Assembly (NCBI GenBank): GCA_020744425.1
Contig: JAGMUV010000010.1
Location: 310,001 to 374,000 of the forward strand
Direction: 5' to 3'
DNA from: Dactylonectria macrodidyma
Lineage: Eukaryota; Ascomycota; Sordariomycetes; Hypocreales; Nectriaceae
Length of the DNA: 64,000 bases
Part shown: one piece after another, positions 1 to 10,393 of the stretch
Layout: each line of letters starts with the position of its first letter
Position numbering within the stretch: the first letter of the stretch is position 1
The notes under the pieces: model-generated
Seen by the model: only the letters and a program-made list of their open reading frames with translations
Database searches by the model: none
Told to the model about the DNA's origin: nothing
Program-made: the position numbers and the translations under genes

Positions 1-627
1 TAATATCCTTCTTCCTTTTCCAGCTAGCTGCTTAGCTAATGATTTTATCTGCATTTTTGGCTATTTTATTTCCTAGGCCTTATCTTGTCGTCCTTCGCCC
101 TCCTTTCGGGCCCAGCTCGCCGTCACTTCGGGTGGTTGTTTGTCCCCCTGCCCAACACAGTAATAGTTAATATATACTATTACTTAGGTAATGGCTAAGG
201 GGATATAATCTAGAGTATGAAAAAGATTAGTAGTAGCAGTCTTATCAGATTTTTCTTGTAGTTTATTATAGAAAAGCTAAAGGGCTTAGGCGTTATTTAT
301 AGCTAAGATCTTATAAATAGCTTTATAGCTACTTTTTAGCTTCTTAGCAGTATCTATACTATATAATATAATAAGGATGATTCTATTATAGCATTTCAGT
401 AAGAAGACTGCAAGTAGCTGTAGCACGCTTAGTTAGGAAGGTTCTTGTCCGCTGGATGGCATACTGTATCTCTTCTAGTGCTGGAGCTAGAGTAAAAGAG
501 GTTGATGTTATTAATATTGTCTAAGACTATGAATTATGGACTAGCTTCCTCTTTTTACAACTAGTTACGAACTAGCCTAAGTATATTAATACTAGGATCG
601 TTTTGCCTAAGCAGTTATAAATTGTCT
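1..627. other. AT-rich degenerate sequence, no gene seen
   Basis: The first 200 bases have mixed composition. From about 180 onward the sequence is dominated by TA-rich words and stops in all frames. No coding frame of useful length is visible. It is the left flank of the RIP-damaged repeat block. Confidence 0.6.
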
Positions 628-632
628 ATAAT

Positions 633-1179
633 TATAAAGTTCTTATATATAAAATATATAACTGATAAGGAGATATCTCCTTTAGCTCCTATCAGATAAA
701 AATATAAATAACATATTCAAAATCTCCTGATTTTTAGCTTTATAATAGTATATATTATGCCTCAGAAAGCCTATCTTCCTTATATTATAACTACAAAAGA
801 CATCTATAATAAGAACCTTCATTAAGGTTAGAGTTCAAGCATCAGACATACGTCCAACAGTCTTAAAACTCGGGACACGTCTTACCCGGTTTTACTATGA
901 CAAATTGTCCAAATCCCCTGTTAGATTGGACATGTGACTAGACAGCAATCTCTCTATAAAGCTGGGGCTTTTCTCTAGCCAGTCCAGAAGGATTATCATC
1001 ATCAATACATGCATTTCTCAACCAATCACATTAAACTGACTACCTTTCTAATCGTCTTGTCCTGCTCTTTCTGAATCTTCAATCCCTTTTCTGATTGGTC
1101 AATTCTTTGACCTACAATCGCCGAGTTCCACTAATAACCTTCCACTCCTTCCACTCCTTCCACTGCTATAGCCTTTACA
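633..1179 (+). repeat. Solo LTR, RIP-damaged, with 5-bp target duplication
   Basis: A 547-bp element begins TATAAAG, which is the RIP form of TGTAAAG, and ends CTTTACA, giving the TG...CA short inverted ends of an LTR. It is flanked on both sides by ATAAT (628-632 and 1180-1184), a perfect 5-bp target site duplication typical of LTR-retrotransposon integration. No retrotransposon coding domain adjoins it, so it is a solo LTR left by recombination between two LTRs. A second copy lies in reverse orientation at 2874-3400. Differences between the copies include C-to-T changes at CpA. Confidence 0.8.
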
Positions 1180-1184
1180 ATAAT

Positions 1185-2873
1185 AGACCAGTATACCTTT
1201 TTAAACCTTAGCTTTGAACTTATATATACTTAGAAGACGCTAGTTTATAGTATTATATTATAGATATAATGCGCAAATTGAATAGCGACCTGTGATTTAC
1301 TACGGCTAGTTAGTGTGACATTCTGCATAAGCTTACTAACCACTCTAGCTTATACCTAAATCCGCTTATACTTATAAGGGCTATATAACTAACGGAGCTT
1401 AAATATTATTCCTTTATTTATATTATAATATTAGGTTAGTTAATAAAGTTAGGGTTACGTTCAAACAGTAAGCTAAAGTAAGGCTTATAAGCTATTAATA
1501 TATTCTCTTTAGGTTAGAGTAAGATGCTTTTAATCTTCTGCCTAATATTAAAGAGAAGCATACTATAAAGATGTTAGAGGTCACTGAGCAGTAGAAGTAT
1601 AAGCTTATAGCTTATATAAGGATATTCTTATAAAGAATAATAAAGTAAGAGGTGTATGAAGATAAGAGTGTCTTATCAGAAGATAGTTTATTATATTGTA
1701 TAGTGATAGTGTATGATTCTATTGTATGAGGAAATAAGCCCTAGGGGTAGTCCTTCTTTTATAGACAAATTGAGCCGGCAATTATATAGTCACTAAGACA
1801 TAAGGTATACCATTAAGAAGCCTAAAAGTTTCAGCTATTTAGTGGCATTATTTTTGTAATTATATGTCAAGGAAATGCCGAGATATTTTGATTTCAAAGC
1901 ACGGAGGAATTAAAAGCTTTGATTATAAAGCAAAATTGCTTGATTTCAAAGCACGGACTAATATTAGGCCGATTAGTTATTATTAGTTATATAGTATGAA
2001 TAGTGTTATTAATACTGTCTTTTAGTATATTTAAATAGAATTTTATATAGAATTTTTAAGCTTATTATAAAGCTTAAAACTTAGCTTATTAAAAGAGATA
2101 TATATATTTATATATTTATTTGGGTTTAATAAAAGATAATATTATTAGCTTAGTCTATTATACTTAAAATATTAAGACAGTTTACTAACTTATATTTAAT
2201 TAATTTATAGACTTAGAGTAATAGTCTATTTATAGTATTCTAAGTTAAAGATAATATTACTAACTATATTATTATTAAGTAGCTACTTAAGAATATAAAG
2301 TCTAAAATAATATAGTACCTTATAAGCCTTGCTTAGATCTAGCCTGCTTTATAATTAGACTAGCTTAAATATATAGCTATTAATAGAGTTAATTAATCTT
2401 TATAATATTATAACTACTTAACTACTCAGGTTATTTAAAAGATACTAAACTCTTTAGAATGTTATACTTAGGTTATATAACTGGCTTTAGAAGCATATAA
2501 TATCAGCCCGAGCATGACTAATAGTAGTAAAGTAATTAAGGCAAAGGATAGTAACTTTAGCAAATAGGTTAATAATTATAATAATGCTTATAGCGAGTTC
2601 CGCCGCCTTAGCTATAGTATATAATAATATACTAATAGTTAGAAAAGTAGTTTTTAAAAGAGTCTAGCTTATGCTTCAATAGCCCGAGATATTAGAATAT
2701 GGTAACATTACTAAGGTAAGTGCCTAACGAGGCTGTAGCATAGCTGAGTTATAGCTTAGACTTCTACTAAGGAGGAAGAGTATTAAGGCTGGGAATAACT
2801 AGATGATGATAAGGATGTAAATGTGTTATTCTAAAATAGGAGGTCAGAAATGACCCCTTTTCTAGTCCCTTTA
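1185..2873. other. AT-rich RIP-degraded spacer between inverted LTR copies
   Basis: This 1.7-kb stretch is extremely TA-rich with dense stop codons in all frames, and no gag or pol motif survives. A 17-bp motif (TGATTTCAAAGCACGGA) occurs twice in direct orientation near 1889 and 1941. It is probably the remains of one or more transposons erased by RIP. Confidence 0.6.
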
Positions 2874-3400
2874 TATAAAGGCTATAGTAGTAGAAGGAGT
2901 GGAAGAAGTAGAAGACTATTAGTAAAACTTGGCAATTGTGGGTCAAGGAATTGACCAATTAGAAAGAGCAAGAAAAGACGATTAGAAAGGTAGTCGGTTT
3001 AATGTAATTAGTTGAGAAATGCATGTATTGATGATAATAATCGATCTAGACTGGCTAGAGAAAAGCCCCAGCTTTATAAAGAGATTGCTATCCAGTCACA
3101 TGTCTAATCTAACAGGGGATTTAGACAATTTGTCATAGTAAAACCGGGTAAGACGTGTCCTGAGTTTTAAGACTGTTAGACGTATGTCTAATGCTTGAAC
3201 TCTAACCTTATTAAAGGTTCTTATTATAGATGTCTTTTATAGTTATAATATAAGAAAGATAGGCTTTCTAAGGTATATTATATACTATTATAAAGCTAAA
3301 AATCAGGAGATTTTGAATATGTTATTTATATTCTTATCTGATAGGAGCTAAAGGAGATATTCTCTTATCAGTTATATATTTTATATATAAGAACTTTACA
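2874..3400 (-). repeat. Second LTR copy, inverted orientation
   Basis: Read on the minus strand this is a homologue of the LTR at 633-1179 along its whole length (about 527 bp). It shares the TGTAAAG-type start (at 3400) and a CTTTATA end (at 2874), plus long matching blocks such as the CAAATCCCCTGTTAGATT region. Its flanks (CTTTA and CATAC) do not form a target duplication, so one end has probably been rearranged. It contributes the only CDS-like reading frame near 2.8-2.95 kb, which is spurious. Confidence 0.7.
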
Positions 3401-5063
3401 CATACAATAAGTAAACTTAATATACTTTCTGATCTAAGAAAAAGAGTATGCATTCTCTAATAGGAGTCTTCAGTCATTAATGAGCATCCTAGGGCGCTTA
3501 TACTCAACCCAATCCGCCACCTAAAGCTACCTCCCATAATTTAATAAGATAGTTTTTATAGCAAACCTCCTAAATCTCTTTATCTTTAGCATTCCTATCT
3601 TATCTATCAGTCGCCCATTAATCCGCTAAGAGAGCCAGGCTGATGCACTACTAAGCCGACATTAAGCCGAAGACCGAGGAGGCCCTAAAAGCGGCCACGC
3701 ACGCTGACTAAGATCTCACTTGAGTTTCGTCTCAGGATACCAAAATAAACCTGGACATGGAGCTTAAATGGACTAAGTCTAGCACACATACCTGATACCT
3801 GATTCGAGGCGACGTCAATATTAAGGATGTCGGGGTAGCTGCGATGAACCCCAACCCTTGAGCATGGCTCTTTGCGACGGTACTTGAAACAAGCACACAC
3901 CAGGCCACTATGAACCTATGCGAGGCTTAGATCACTACTGCAGATTGGACAAGCACGATTCTACTTGCCATAGGGACCAAACATTGCCAATGCCTAATTC
4001 CTAGACTTTTCTAGAGCAATAGAAAGTTAAAGAGCGGGTTAGAAAGAGCTTAACCTAGGGCAGCATTAAGTAGGGGAGTAGAAGGACATGACTTACTCCG
4101 ACGGCTCGAGCCGAAGGGGCGAGGGTGAAAGGCATCGTAGGAATAGCTGCCCTCGGTGACCGTTTCGTAGGCGCGAGAAGAGTTCGATGGAGAATTCTCG
4201 CTTCTCTGACCGAGAGGCGCCTCTTGGAGAGGTGAAAACGCATGATGCAAATAGCTAGCTTCATGTCCTCGCTAAGCACAACAGCTGTCAGAGGCTCGTA
4301 GGCACCCGTTTTCCTCCTGACAATTCAGTTTCATGATAGCGGGAGAGCTATAACATCATACCTATTATTACCGTATAACCCTTGATATCAGATGAGCTGT
4401 TGGCCGATTGTTCCACGCCGATCCGCCGCGAAAAGAAAACCAATGACTCGCAATCTAGATATGGGGCTAACTAAGCGGCATCGGCGACAAAAAGGATCTG
4501 CTCTGTGGCGCGGGCTGTTGTCAGGGATGTTTCTATACCCGAATTTCCGACCCCGCAATTGATCCTCTGTACCAGGGGTTGCTTGTAATTTCTTCAGTAA
4601 GGTACACACTTTTTCTTCCATGCATCGACCCCTTGTCTATGTTATCTTCATGAAATTACTCCGTACTTGTTGGGTCGACCCTCATGGAGATACAAGGTAT
4701 CATCAAGCTAGTCAATCGGCCGAACATTTATGCCTTGAGCAGGCGAGTCCTACTTTGGCAAGGATTGCTTGTATTTTATTCAATCCTATGATTCTTGTTC
4801 GCACATTCGTCTGTGTTCATTCTTTTTTGTCTAAACTGCAGCTTTCATCTGAATAAATAGCACCCCCGGCTGTTAAAGTTTGTGTTCATTTGGAGCCTAG
4901 ACCACGACGAGGCCGGTGGAAGCTCTGTGGGGACTAGATGTTTTCTAAATTCTGGGTAAAGGAAGCTATCTGCAATAAAAATATAGGTAGGCTTTCTCAG
5001 TGTGTAGCTACACGCCCTCGCAGCTAATCAAGAGAGAGATAAGAAGCGGTATCATAACTACTA
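3401..5063. other. Intergenic, no gene recognised
   Basis: Composition becomes more balanced after about 3480. Only short frames of under 100 codons without recognisable domains occur (for example 4055-4279 and 4388-4621, minus). I see no RNA gene or clear repeat. Confidence 0.4.
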
Positions 5064-5665
5064 CTAGCAAGCGAAAACTTCGCTCTCCATAGCATCATCC
5101 AAGTGCATCCTTAGCTCGTAGTTCGCCTTCTGAGTCACCATTCCCACTACCCTCCCCTGGGCAATCACCTGATAGCGGAGTGCGAAATTGAGCTTATCCA
5201 GTATTTTCGTGTCTGAGGGGGCTTGAGCCGCGGCCCTATCAGCCTTCTCTGGTCTCCACCCCCAAAGACCTGATAACCAATAGATGTGTGCATCACAGAC
5301 AGTCCTATGCAGATAGATGCCCGAAAGACAGTGCCCGCAATGGGGGTCCAATGCCATAGAACTGCGTCACCTCCCTCACCATATCCTCATTGCTCGTGGA
5401 AAACAGGTGCTGGAGGTCCCACTTCCCATATCTCTCCTCCACGTCATGTAAGAGCGTCATAGGATCTTCTCTAGTATATCATGGGTAATCCTACATTCCG
5501 TTGAGGTCGGGCGTTTGAAGTCTGGATCGGCGAAACTTTGGTCTGATTGCGACAGGATATGGTCCGATTTTCCATACCCTTCCGGCTCTGTAGCTGGGTC
5601 TTCAGAATTGATGATGGATAGCAACTTGGACTTTTCTGTACACTGAGCTTTTTTGCTTGTCGATC
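5064..5665 (-). pseudogene. Broken HhH-GPD DNA glycosylase (base-excision repair family)
   Basis: Reading the minus strand downward, successive frames give pieces of a fungal HhH-GPD protein. First comes a lysine-rich entry with RPTSTECRITHDIL (about 5510-5470). After a shift come a DVEERYGKWDLQHLF stretch and the helix-hairpin-helix words FYGIGP (about 5455-5350). After another shift come THIY/SGLWGWRPEKA-like text and LNFALRYQVIAQGR (about 5310-5110), where the family normally has its catalytic-domain helices. At least two frameshifts and a stop separate these pieces, so no functional glycosylase can be made. The functional family excises damaged bases in nuclear DNA. Identity is from motif order and was not searched. 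Confidence 0.65.
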
Positions 5666-6429
5666 ATGCCCCTCTCTCCCAACTAGCCTGTCGGGTGAAC
5701 CGTCTTGGCAGGCTGCTTCGGCTCCTGTGCACTCGTGTATTTGTTGCATCTATCCTGAAAACTCCGGCTTAACTCCACCAACCAGAGAGGGTTTGGCTTT
5801 GTTCTCGCCATCGGAGGTAGGTCGTGTGGAGTAACCCCGAAAGTGAGGATACACGCCCGCCCAATTGTGCGCAGACCGCTCGTCGTCTGACTCGCTTACC
5901 CTTGAGAAATGACGCGTTGGCTAAGGAATTGCAGATGAAGCCTGGCAATTGCCTCAAGCGGTGTTTACGTGGCCGAAATGAGACATGATGTCCGATTTTA
6001 GAAGCGTTGCCTCGCTGTGACTGGATCATGGTTCTGGATGCGGATTGGCCGAGGATATCCGGGATGGCATTGTGGGGCCGATGGCCGACGTCTCCCGCGA
6101 TGCATGAGGTTAGGTTCACTTCAAAATCTCATGTTAAATCTTTGAAAACGAGAGCTAGGCTACGTTCTATATTGAAAACACTTAACTTTTGAAATGTTTT
6201 CTGTCTTGACCAATTACTAGAGTCGAGAGCAAATCAATCCTGTGCAACTTCGGAACAGGTCTGAACGTGTGTGTCTGTGTGTGGCGCCAAAAACATTCCT
6301 CTCCACCCTCCACCACCCAGCGATCTTTGTGCCATGTTCCACATTACTCCACCGTGAATAGCAGACTTGAGAACTCGTGAGGGTGCATGGATTTTGGTCA
6401 TTGGCGGCTCTTTCATCTCTGGTGCGATG
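5666..6429. other. Intergenic, 5' flank of the reductase gene
   Basis: No convincing gene. Frames of 87-116 codons on the minus strand show no domain. A CA/TG-rich stretch at about 6260-6285 (gtgtgtgtctgtgtgtgg) is a short microsatellite. Confidence 0.4.
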
Positions 6430-6438
6430 TATAAAAAG
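6430..6438 (+). promoter_or_regulatory. Probable TATA box of the PRISE-like reductase gene
   Basis: TATAAAAAG lies 95 bases before the ATG at 6533, followed by a pyrimidine-rich leader (cttcttttcctctcac type). Position and sequence fit a fungal core promoter. No experimental support. Confidence 0.5.
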
Positions 6439-6532
6439 AACGGCATAGCTGCTTTTCTTCCTCTCACTTTCTTCATCCATCCATCAATCCGTTCCGTTCA
6501 ACATCGTCTTTGTCGACTGCCCCAAGATCAAG

Positions 6533-7861
6533 ATGTCTTCTGAGAAATACCACCTGCGCCAGTCCGGCATCTACCGCAACCTGCCACAATTTGACCCTTC
6601 AATTAAAGGTCTTAGCGCCATCATCTGCGGTGTGAGTGGCATCTCGGGGTTTAACACTTTGAGAGCGCTGCTTGATTCACCTGAGCGATGGCAAACAATC
6701 TACACGCTGTCGCGAAGCCCAATACCAGACAACCAGCTCGCAATCATTGACCCATCCTTGCAATCGCGCATCAAGCACGTCAGCATTGACCTTGGTTCTT
6801 CTGCATCGGAGGTCAAGGAGTCACTCACCCAGGCTGGTGTCGTAGCGGACTACGTCTTCTTCTACGCCTATTATCAGCCCGATGGTGAGAGCGGCATGGA
6901 GACTTCCATGGCTCAAGCCCTCTACGATGCCAATGTGCCGCTCTTCAACAACTTCGTGACTGGCCTCGAGCTAGCAGGTATTGAGCCCAAGCGTATCCTA
7001 TTGCAGACGGGAGGCAAGAATTACGGCATGCATGTCGGGCGCGTCCGCACCCCGCTCGTCGAGTCTGACCCTCCACCACGGCATCTACAGACCAACTTTT
7101 ACTACGCCCAGCAGGATCGCCTCATGAAGTTCTGCAAGGACCACCCAAGGACAAAGTGGAACATGATCTATCCTTTTGGAATTATTGGTACTGCCGCACG
7201 TGCGCAAATCAACGCATTCTACTGCTTCGCCGCGCACGCTGCCATTCAGGCTCGGAAGGGCGAGCCTCTGAGATTCGGAGGCGATTTTGAGTCTTGGCAG
7301 TTCGAAGCTTGCCACTCAACAGCGTTATTGACGGGATATCTGAGCGAGTGGGCCGTCCTGGAGGAAAAGTGCGCTAATCAGGCTTTTAACGCCCAGGACG
7401 GCGGTGGACTAAGTTGGGATCGCTTCTATTCGGAACTAGCTCGATGGTTCGGTGTTGAGAAGGGAGTAGTCGGTCCAGATGAGGATGCGAGCAAGTTCAA
7501 CACCATCAAGTTTGCCGGAGGTAAGGACGCTCCTTTAGGATATGGTCCCCCTCTGACCCATCCCATGACCTTCACCTTGAAAGAGTGGTTTACGGACAAG
7601 GAAAACATGGAGCAATGGAAGAAAATGATGGCCGAGTCGGATGGTCAGCTTACACATGACCTAACCAAAGATAGCCCCAGCAACTTCATAGGAGACTTTG
7701 CCTACTTGAGGTTCGGCACCCCAGCGGCGAACAAGACGCGGATGTTTGGGTGGAATGGGTTCGTGGACTCTTTGGAAAGCATCTTTGAGATGTTCCAGGA
7801 ACTCGCTGAAATGGGAATGCTACCTCCGATGAAGGTTGCACAGGCGCGACCACTCATCTAA
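6533..7861 (+). CDS. PRISE-like SDR reductase (progesterone 5beta-reductase/iridoid synthase-like)
   Basis: This is an intact single-exon frame of 442 residues. An N-terminal Rossmann fold carries the NAD(P)-binding motif GVSGISG at residues 33-39. The segment NFYYAQQD near residues 188-195 matches the catalytic tyrosine region of PRISE-type short-chain dehydrogenases, which reduce activated C=C bonds of enones. About 440 residues is the usual fungal length. There is no signal peptide or membrane segment, so it should be cytosolic. The gene converges on an MFS exporter (8370-10077) that is followed by a Zn2Cys6 regulator, suggesting a small metabolic group in which this enzyme modifies a substrate handled by the exporter. 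The substrate is unknown. The start is the first ATG after a TATA box and leader. Confidence 0.85.
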   Translation: MSSEKYHLRQSGIYRNLPQFDPSIKGLSAIICGVSGISGFNTLRALLDSPERWQTIYTLSRSPIPDNQLAIIDPSLQSRIKHVSIDLGSSASEVKESLTQAGVVADYVFFYAYYQPDGESGMETSMAQALYDANVPLFNNFVTGLELAGIEPKRILLQTGGKNYGMHVGRVRTPLVESDPPPRHLQTNFYYAQQDRLMKFCKDHPRTKWNMIYPFGIIGTAARAQINAFYCFAAHAAIQARKGEPLRFGGDFESWQFEACHSTALLTGYLSEWAVLEEKCANQAFNAQDGGGLSWDRFYSELARWFGVEKGVVGPDEDASKFNTIKFAGGKDAPLGYGPPLTHPMTFTLKEWFTDKENMEQWKKMMAESDGQLTHDLTKDSPSNFIGDFAYLRFGTPAANKTRMFGWNGFVDSLESIFEMFQELAEMGMLPPMKVAQARPLI

Positions 7862-8369
7862 TTTCTCCATCGCAGTAGTTAGGTTGATGGAAAGATGGAG
7901 TGCATGGTCTGTGAATAAAGTTATCAAAAGTGTTGATTTACAATCTCGTTTTTAGTATCTTGGAAAACCTTGAAACCCGCACGAAAGTGTGTAGGCTAAC
8001 TGTACTTGCCACCGGAGCCCGAGACCTCAACCCCGAAGAAACCGTCAGACTGCCCGACGTATTGGAGTAAAGTTAACATAAGAGGACAAGACACGGTTGA
8101 TGAGCGTACAGGTTAGGGTTGAGGCATTGCTGATTGCATTCCAGTACGTATGTTCTCCTCTATAGTTAAGATCCTCTCGGAGAGATGTCTATGTGGACTG
8201 ATTTTTTGATGATAGTATTTTACTAGACGCTGAATCTAAGTAGCGGTGAGTACGTCGTTAGATATTCTAAAATCTAAAACTCTGCGTTACATACCTCCAA
8301 GGAAACTCTCAGTGGCACGGATTCAATATTGTAAAGGCGACAAGGTCCACTGCCCGATCCCATGCTAGT
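7862..8369. other. Convergent intergenic region
   Basis: It contains the 3' flanks of the reductase (plus) and the MFS gene (minus). GAATAAAG at about 7912 is a possible polyadenylation signal for the reductase. No gene seen. Confidence 0.5.
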
Positions 8370-10077
8370 CTATGTATTCTTTGCGAAATTCGAGCGCTTG
8401 CGCATATCCTCGCCGTACTTGTGAAATGCAAACGGGATTATAGCGCACAAAATTGCTACCCCTCCTATCAGCGACCCACCGCCTCCCACACCCAAGGCAT
8501 CAAACATCTGCTGGGTGAACAAAGGAGCAGCCGCGGCACAAGCCGAGCGAACAACCGTGTTGGCAGCCACTGCGCTGGCAGCATACATTGTATACGTGTC
8601 CGTCAAGTAGTTCATGCAAGTGACGAAGATGAGCATGATAGAGGCTGTGAGGAACACTCCAGCGAGAGTTGGCACGGCCCAGTGCACACTTTCAAACTCG
8701 GCGGACCACGCAAACCAGAACATGGTGATGGCGAACCCTACGCCTCCTATCATTGCCAGGGGCAGACGGTCTTCTGGCTTTGATTGATGGCCTTGCTCGA
8801 CCTTTAGTCGATTGCGCCGCGAGCTGAGGAAGACGACGACGCTGCCAATGCAGGGCCCAATGGCGGTGCCTAAGAGCGGCAGCTCCCCGATACCTGAGTT
8901 CCAACCTCGGCGCTGCTGGAACACAATGGGATAGATAGTGAAGAGCATGTACAACAGCATGTAGATAGTGGACATGTATATGGCAACTAGGAAAGAAATT
9001 CTGTCGAAGAGAATTACCCAGGGTCGAAGTAAAGCGACCTTGAAGATCCCCACCAGCGTGCGATCAGTAGCCTCAACTGGTGCCTGAACTTTCTCGAGTC
9101 CTGGTATTCGCAGGAGGCGGAGACGCCGAGCTTTGCGGAGGAGGATGATACTGGGAAACGTCTCGGGAAGCGTCAACAGCAGCAAGTGCGTGGCCCCCGC
9201 CATCCACAGCAGCACATAGAAGCACCAGCGCCAGGACTTGGTGAGCTGGAGGAAGCCAGCCACTATAGGTCCCAGGGCAAGGCCAATGTTGGCGGCGCAC
9301 GAGAAGATGGCCATGGCGTTGCCTCTGTCCACGGGATGCCAGATGTCGGCCAGCACGCCGGGGGAGTTTGACAGAGCACTGCTAACAAAGGTTCCTGTCA
9401 GGAAACGTCCGACAAGGAGGCTCGTAAAGTTGGGGGCGAAGGCGCAAAGAAAGTTGAAGGCCGTGTAGGACGAGAAGGTCAGGTGGAATAGGTATTGCCG
9501 GCCGTAGAATTCGGAGAGGGGGGCGAAGACGAGCGGTCCAGCACAGTAGCCGAGCAGGAATAGGGTCATGGTGAGCTGAGCAGCAGTAATTGAAACTCCA
9601 AAGTCATCTGCAATGCCCTGGTGTCTTGGTTCAGCTCGAATTATAAACCACAACGTCCCTGTTATTGGTGCAACTAACCTCAATGCAGCCTGAAGGAGCA
9701 GACGAAGCAAAAGTAGCGTTGGTGACCATGGAGACGGCAACAATAGTGAGGTACCATCTTCTCGCTTTGGACCAATTCTTCTGGTTCTCGATATCATTGT
9801 CGTGAAAAGTGAGATGTCCGTCCTCATCTAGCTGAGGAGCGATGGTCGTTTCCATGTTTTTCGAGGCATAAGGCTTGGCGGCAAGTCGGGAAAAGACACG
9901 TTCCATGGCTAAAAACTGCTCCTGGTGGTTTTGGTAGATTTGTCGGAGTGCAAACCTGCTAAACATGTTGATTTCCTCTTGAGGTAATGAACCAGATGGA
10001 CGTTCGGCTTTTGTCCCTTGGCTGAAGGCTTTTACCGTGGCTTCGGCAAATACAAGATGATTTCCCCGAAAATCCAC
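8370..10077 (-). CDS. MFS drug/metabolite exporter, DHA1-type
   Basis: Two exons, 10077-9679 and 9617-8370, join in phase 0 across a 61-nt intron (donor GTTAGT, acceptor CAG) to give 548 residues. The first 100 residues are a hydrophilic cytoplasmic tail. The first membrane segment starts at WYLTIVAV. The DHA1 motif A appears as PLSEFYGRQ, and the expected 12 hydrophobic segments can be counted, with a basic central loop (RKARRLRLLR). Family members export drugs, toxins or polyamines at the plasma membrane by proton antiport. It lies 316 bp downstream of the co-oriented Zn2Cys6 gene and converges with the PRISE-like reductase, fitting a role in exporting that pathway's product. Alternative in-frame ATGs within the tail cannot be excluded. 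Confidence 0.85.
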
Positions 10078-10393
10078 TCCCCGGTTAACGTCATCGATTC
10101 AAAACTTCACCACGGGGCCAAGATTTGTAATCACTAGATGATACTCAGTGAGGAGTCTTTAAATTATGTAGAGCCAGAGCCCATTCGTTGGTTCACACAT
10201 CCAATAGGCAAGGGGAAGCTTGACACCTGCGTCGATGCCTGGCATCTAGCGGATGACAGAGAAATTCTCTCCTGCAAGACTTGCATTCTATCGAGGGTTT
10301 CGGTAGTTCTATCTCTTCAAGTTTCTTCGTTCGAAACTCGCTACTTCAGATGTTTCAGCTCAAGTATGAGAGGCAGCATTTCACCATACAGCA

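Noticed and set aside
633..3400. A single DNA transposon with about 540-bp terminal inverted repeats
   Set aside because: The left repeat alone is bounded by a perfect ATAAT duplication and has LTR-type ends, while no duplication flanks the whole 2.8-kb unit.
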